From Pseudothauera nasutitermitis (GTDB taxonomy: Bacteria > Pseudomonadota > Gammaproteobacteria > Burkholderiales > Rhodocyclaceae): DNA of 64,000 nt. Below the pieces are notes generated by a model. That model ran no database searches and was not told where the DNA came from. It saw nothing but the letters and a program-made list of their open reading frames with translations. Made by a program: the position numbers and the translations under genes. Location: positions 556,893 through 620,892 of the forward strand of contig NZ_SSOC01000004.1 in the NCBI RefSeq assembly GCF_004801295.1, given 5' to 3'. Each line of letters begins with the position of its first letter. The first letter of the stretch is position 1. Shown here piece by piece: positions 61,208 through 64,000 of this stretch.

Positions 61208-61217
61208 CTCATGAGAA
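61208..61217. promoter_or_regulatory. Palindromic candidate activator site between divergent sigma-54-like promoters
   Basis: TCTCATGAGA is a perfect 10-bp palindrome located between the two divergent -24/-12 elements; a related half site CTGAGACA occurs near 61264. Enhancer-binding activators of sigma-54 promoters bind such upstream sites, so this is a candidate; nothing more can be shown. Confidence 0.35.
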
Positions 61218-61374
61218 TGCGATGCGGGCGCCACGCCAGGCTGCCAGGCGCTTTTCGCCTTTCTGAGACATAAGTTTCACGCTGCAAAAAAAGTCGCAAT
61301 CCTGGAAAGGGAAGGCGCCGCCTGGAATAAATATTCCCATGGTGAATCAGGTGTTTATGGGATTTTTTGCGGGA

Positions 61375-61390
61375 TGGCATACGCCTTGCT
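61375..61390 (+). promoter_or_regulatory. Sigma-54-like -24/-12 element of the E1/E2 operon
   Basis: TGGCATACGCCTTGCT: GG and GC at the correct 10-bp spacing, -12 box perfect. It is 91 bp before the E1 start. Confidence 0.7.
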
Positions 61391-61481
61391 GACTGCATTG
61401 CGCCACCCGATGGAAAGCGCAGGCGGCGCACGGCCGGCCGCGCGGGGGATTCGCCAATGCCCATGACACCGAGGAACGAGG

Positions 61482-63698
61482 ATGCCAAGGACCACCAAAC
61501 TGGACTATGCCGAGCCGTGGATGGAGATCGCCTCCACGCCGCATGACTGGAAGAAGCTCGGCGCGGCCGAGCTGCTGCGCATGCTGTACTACCAGCACCT
61601 CATCCGGGCCTTCGAGGAGGCGGTGCTCAACCTGGAGAAACTCGGCCTGGTCCACGGGCCGGCCCACTCCAGCATCGGCCAGGAGGGCGGCGCGGTGGGT
61701 TCGGTGATGCTGCTCGACTCGCGCGACATGATCACCGGCGCCCATCGCGGCCACCACCAGTTCCTGGCCAAGGGGCTGCGGCACATCGACGATGCCGCCT
61801 ACGACCCGCGCAGGGCGCCGCTGCCCGGCGCAGTCGAGGACTTCCTCTACCGCACGCTGGCCGAGATCCTCGGCCTCGCGGACGGCTTCTGCAAGGGGCG
61901 CGGCGGCTCCATGCACCTGCGCTGGGTCGAGGCCGGGGCGATGGGCACCAACGCCATCGTCGGCGGCGGCGTGCCCATCGCCAACGGCCTGGCCTGGGCG
62001 CAGAAGCGGCGCAACAAGGGCGAGGTGACCTTCACCTATTTCGGCGACGGCGGCATGAACATCGGCGCCGTGCCGGAATCGATGAACCTCGCGGCGCTGT
62101 GGGGCCTGCCGATCTGTTTCTTCGTCGAGAACAACGGCTACGCCGTATCGACCACGCTGGACGAGGAAACCCGCGAGACGCGCCTGTCGTCGCGCGGCGG
62201 CGCGTATGCGATTCCCGCCTGGCGCGTCGACGGCATGGACCCCGTGGCGGTGCGCCTGGCCGCGCAGATGGCGGTGGAGCGCATGCGCGCGGGCAAGGGG
62301 CCGACGATCATCGAGGCCGTGCTGTACCGCTATTTCCACCATGGCGGCTCGGTGCCGGGCAGCGCCTTCGGCTACCGCAAGAAGGACGAGGAATCGTCGT
62401 GGATGGCGCGCGATCCGCTCGAACGCACCGCGCGGGAAATGATCGCCCTGAAGTGGCTGACGGAGGACGAGAATGCCGCCATCCGCCGCCATTGCCAGGA
62501 CGCGCTGCACAACGCCGTCGCGCGGCTGGTCGAAGGCGAAGGCTCGCAGCGGCGCATCCGCGCGGCGTTGTGGCCCAGGCCCGAGTTCCGCGACCAGGGC
62601 CTGCGCGGCGACCTGTCCGAGTTCGAGGGCGCGCGCTTCGAGGAACTGGAGCGCGCCTCCGGCCCGACCGGCGAGCTGAAGTTCATCGACGCCGTGGCCA
62701 GGGTGATGGGACGGCGCATGGAGACGGACGAGCGCGTCTTCTGCCTGGGCGAGGACATCCACCGCCTCAAGGGCGGCACCAACGGCGCCACCAAGGGGCT
62801 GGCGGAACGCTTCCCGGACCGCATCATCCCCACCCCGATCGCCGAACAGGGCTTCGTCGGGCTGGCCGGCGGCGTGGCCCAGGACGGCCAGTACCGGCCG
62901 GTGGTGGAACTGATGTATGCCGATTTCGCCCTGGTGGCGGCCGACCAGTTGTTCAACCAGATCGGCAAGGCCCGCCACATGTTCGGCGGCGATTCGCCGA
63001 TGCCCCTGGTGCTGCGCACCAAGTGCGCCATCGGCACAGGCTACGGCTCGCAGCACTCCATGGACCCGGCCGGCATGTACGCCATGTGGCCCGGCTGGCG
63101 GATCGTGGCGCCGAGCACGCCGTTCGATTACGTGGGCCTGATGAACAGCGCGCTACGCTGCGAGGACCCGGTGCTGGTCATCGAGCACACCGACCTCTAC
63201 AACACCACCGCCCCCGGCCCGCTGGAAGACCTCGACTACTGCATCGAGCTGGGCAAGGCCAAGGTGGTGCGGCGGGGCGCCGCATTCACCGTGCTGACCT
63301 ATCTGGCGATGACGCCGCTTGCCGCCGAGGTGGCGGAGGAGATGGGGCTGGATGCCGAGATCGTCGACCTGCGCTCGCTCGACCGCGCCGGCCTCGACTG
63401 GGAGACCATCGGCGAGAGCATCCGCAAGACCAACAACGTGGTCGTGCTCGAACAGGGGCCGCTCACGGTGTCTTACGGCGCCATGCTGGCGGACGAGGTC
63501 CAGCGGCGCTTCTTCGACCATCTCGACCAGCCCGTGCAGCGCATCCACGGCGGCGAGGCGTCGCCCTCGGTGTCCAAGGTCCTGGAGCGCGCCGCGTTCG
63601 TGGGCGCCGGGGAAATCCGCGCGGGCTTCGCCAGGGTGATGGCCGAGATGGGCCGGCCCCTGCCCGCGGCGCCGGCAGACCAGGCCGTCGCGGCCTGA
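61482..63698 (+). CDS. Fused alpha-beta E1 component of a 2-oxoacid-dehydrogenase-type complex
   Basis: 738 residues. The alpha half has EEAVLNLEKLGLVHGPAHSS, GAHRGHHQFLAKG and the thiamine diphosphate motif FGDGGMNIG ... FFVENNGYA (GDG to NN, ~187-215). The beta half starts near residue 395 (KFIDAVARVMGRRMETDERV, FCLGEDIHRLKGG, PTPIAEQGFVGLAGGVAQDG). Two genes are usual, so this is a fusion. The lipoyl E2 follows 15 bp later. In anaerobic resorcinol and 3,5-dihydroxybenzoate pathways a pyruvate-dehydrogenase-like complex oxidises hydroxybenzoquinone (Bqd); that is the likely role by context, while acetoin or pyruvate remain alternatives. Confidence 0.87.
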   Translation: MPRTTKLDYAEPWMEIASTPHDWKKLGAAELLRMLYYQHLIRAFEEAVLNLEKLGLVHGPAHSSIGQEGGAVGSVMLLDSRDMITGAHRGHHQFLAKGLRHIDDAAYDPRRAPLPGAVEDFLYRTLAEILGLADGFCKGRGGSMHLRWVEAGAMGTNAIVGGGVPIANGLAWAQKRRNKGEVTFTYFGDGGMNIGAVPESMNLAALWGLPICFFVENNGYAVSTTLDEETRETRLSSRGGAYAIPAWRVDGMDPVAVRLAAQMAVERMRAGKGPTIIEAVLYRYFHHGGSVPGSAFGYRKKDEESSWMARDPLERTAREMIALKWLTEDENAAIRRHCQDALHNAVARLVEGEGSQRRIRAALWPRPEFRDQGLRGDLSEFEGARFEELERASGPTGELKFIDAVARVMGRRMETDERVFCLGEDIHRLKGGTNGATKGLAERFPDRIIPTPIAEQGFVGLAGGVAQDGQYRPVVELMYADFALVAADQLFNQIGKARHMFGGDSPMPLVLRTKCAIGTGYGSQHSMDPAGMYAMWPGWRIVAPSTPFDYVGLMNSALRCEDPVLVIEHTDLYNTTAPGPLEDLDYCIELGKAKVVRRGAAFTVLTYLAMTPLAAEVAEEMGLDAEIVDLRSLDRAGLDWETIGESIRKTNNVVVLEQGPLTVSYGAMLADEVQRRFFDHLDQPVQRIHGGEASPSVSKVLERAAFVGAGEIRAGFARVMAEMGRPLPAAPADQAVAA

Positions 63699-63713
63699 AC
63701 GGGGGGAGAGACT

Positions 63714-64000
63714 GTGGCAACGGAAATCATCATGCCTTCGGTATCCACCTCGATGACCGAAGGAACGCTGGCGCGCTGGCTCAAGCAGGACGGCGACACC
63801 GTCGCCAAGGGCGAAGTCATCGCCGAGATCGAGACCGACAAGGCGATCCTCGAACTCGAAGCCGAAACCGGCGGCATCTTCAAGGGCTTCGTCGCGGACG
63901 GCGCGACGATCCAGGTCGGCGCGCCGATGGGCGTGCTCCTGGCGCCCGGCGAAAGCCCGCCGGCCGGCCCGTCCGCCGCGGCCGCGGCCGCGGCGGACGG
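63714..64000 (+). CDS. Lipoyl-domain E2 component, N-terminal fragment (partial)
   Basis: GTG start with GGGGGGAGAGACT upstream. The first 96 codons encode a lipoyl domain: MPSVSTSMTEGTLARWLKQD and IETDKAILELEAE, with the lipoylated lysine in TDKA near residue 43, then an Ala/Pro-rich linker at the window edge. The catalytic acyltransferase domain is beyond the window. It is the expected partner of the fused E1. Confidence 0.9.
   Translation, partial: MATEIIMPSVSTSMTEGTLARWLKQDGDTVAKGEVIAEIETDKAILELEAETGGIFKGFVADGATIQVGAPMGVLLAPGESPPAGPSAAAAAAAD

Noticed and set aside
61347..63056. 569-codon minus-strand frame opposite the E1 gene.
   Set aside because: Shadow; the plus strand has full E1 motifs and a ribosome site.
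1..64000. CRISPR array, rRNA or tRNA genes.
   Set aside because: No spaced exact repeats of CRISPR size and no recognisable RNA gene were seen on reading both strands.

Overview
The window looks like a chromosomal segment of a GC-rich betaproteobacterium of the Thauera/Azoarcus/Aromatoleum type. Evidence: GC-rich coding with dense antisense shadow ORFs, an SXT-like F-type conjugation module, and an anaerobic hydroxyaromatic gene cluster of the kind described in resorcinol/3,5-dihydroxybenzoate degraders. The genus is inference; no rRNA or tRNA gene was seen.

Region A (1 to about 48.7 kb) is most of an integrative conjugative element (ICE). Almost everything is on the minus strand, so it reads from right to left. 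A recombinase, a DUF1173 protein and an AlpA-like regulator sit at the right end (46.0-48.6 kb). Next come an AcaB/DUF1845-like regulator, accessory and replication-like genes (GHKL ATPase, primase with TOPRIM domain, DUF932; 36.2-41.2 kb), an FlhD/FlhC-like activator pair resembling SetCD/AcaCD (34.9-35.9 kb), a TraI_2-type relaxase candidate, the coupling protein TraD and a TIGR03747 membrane protein (30.7-34.9 kb). After an inserted cargo block, a VapC toxin with its antitoxin, a lytic transglycosylase, an OmpA-like lipoprotein and a nearly complete F-type type IV secretion operon follow (traA-L-E-K-B, dsbC, traV, traC, trbI, S26 peptidase, traW, traU, trbC, traN, traF, traH, start of traG; 1-18 kb). 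Many start/stop codons overlap as ATGA, implying a long polycistron.

Region B (about 19.9-30.65 kb) is cargo on the opposite strand, inserted between the TIGR03747 gene and the rest of the tra operon, the position of hotspot HS1 in SXT/R391. It is bracketed by two direct copies (278 bp, about 95% identical) of the end of the TIGR03747 gene. It holds a 1,485-residue UvrD-like helicase with a long helical C-terminus and a compact four-gene operon: winged-helix-like protein, two small helical proteins, and a membrane-anchored, coiled-coil, S1-like plus UPF1-like helicase. I do not recognise this four-gene set as a named system; it is the best candidate for a new defence system here. A second, solitary DEAH helicase (42.7-45.3 kb) may be another cargo gene.

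Region C (49-64 kb) is a catabolic cluster outside the element: a branched-chain-amino-acid-type ABC transporter, an outer-membrane protein of the Phenol_MetA_deg type, a VOC protein, a glutathionyl-hydroquinone reductase, both subunits of a molybdenum hydroxylase of the transhydroxylase/resorcinol hydroxylase kind, a fused 2-oxoacid-dehydrogenase-type E1, and the start of a lipoyl E2. Four transcription units are each preceded by a sigma-54-like -24/-12 element, suggesting one co-regulated anaerobic hydroxyaromatic pathway with uptake, hydroxylation, quinol/quinone handling and thiamine/lipoate-dependent ring-product oxidation.
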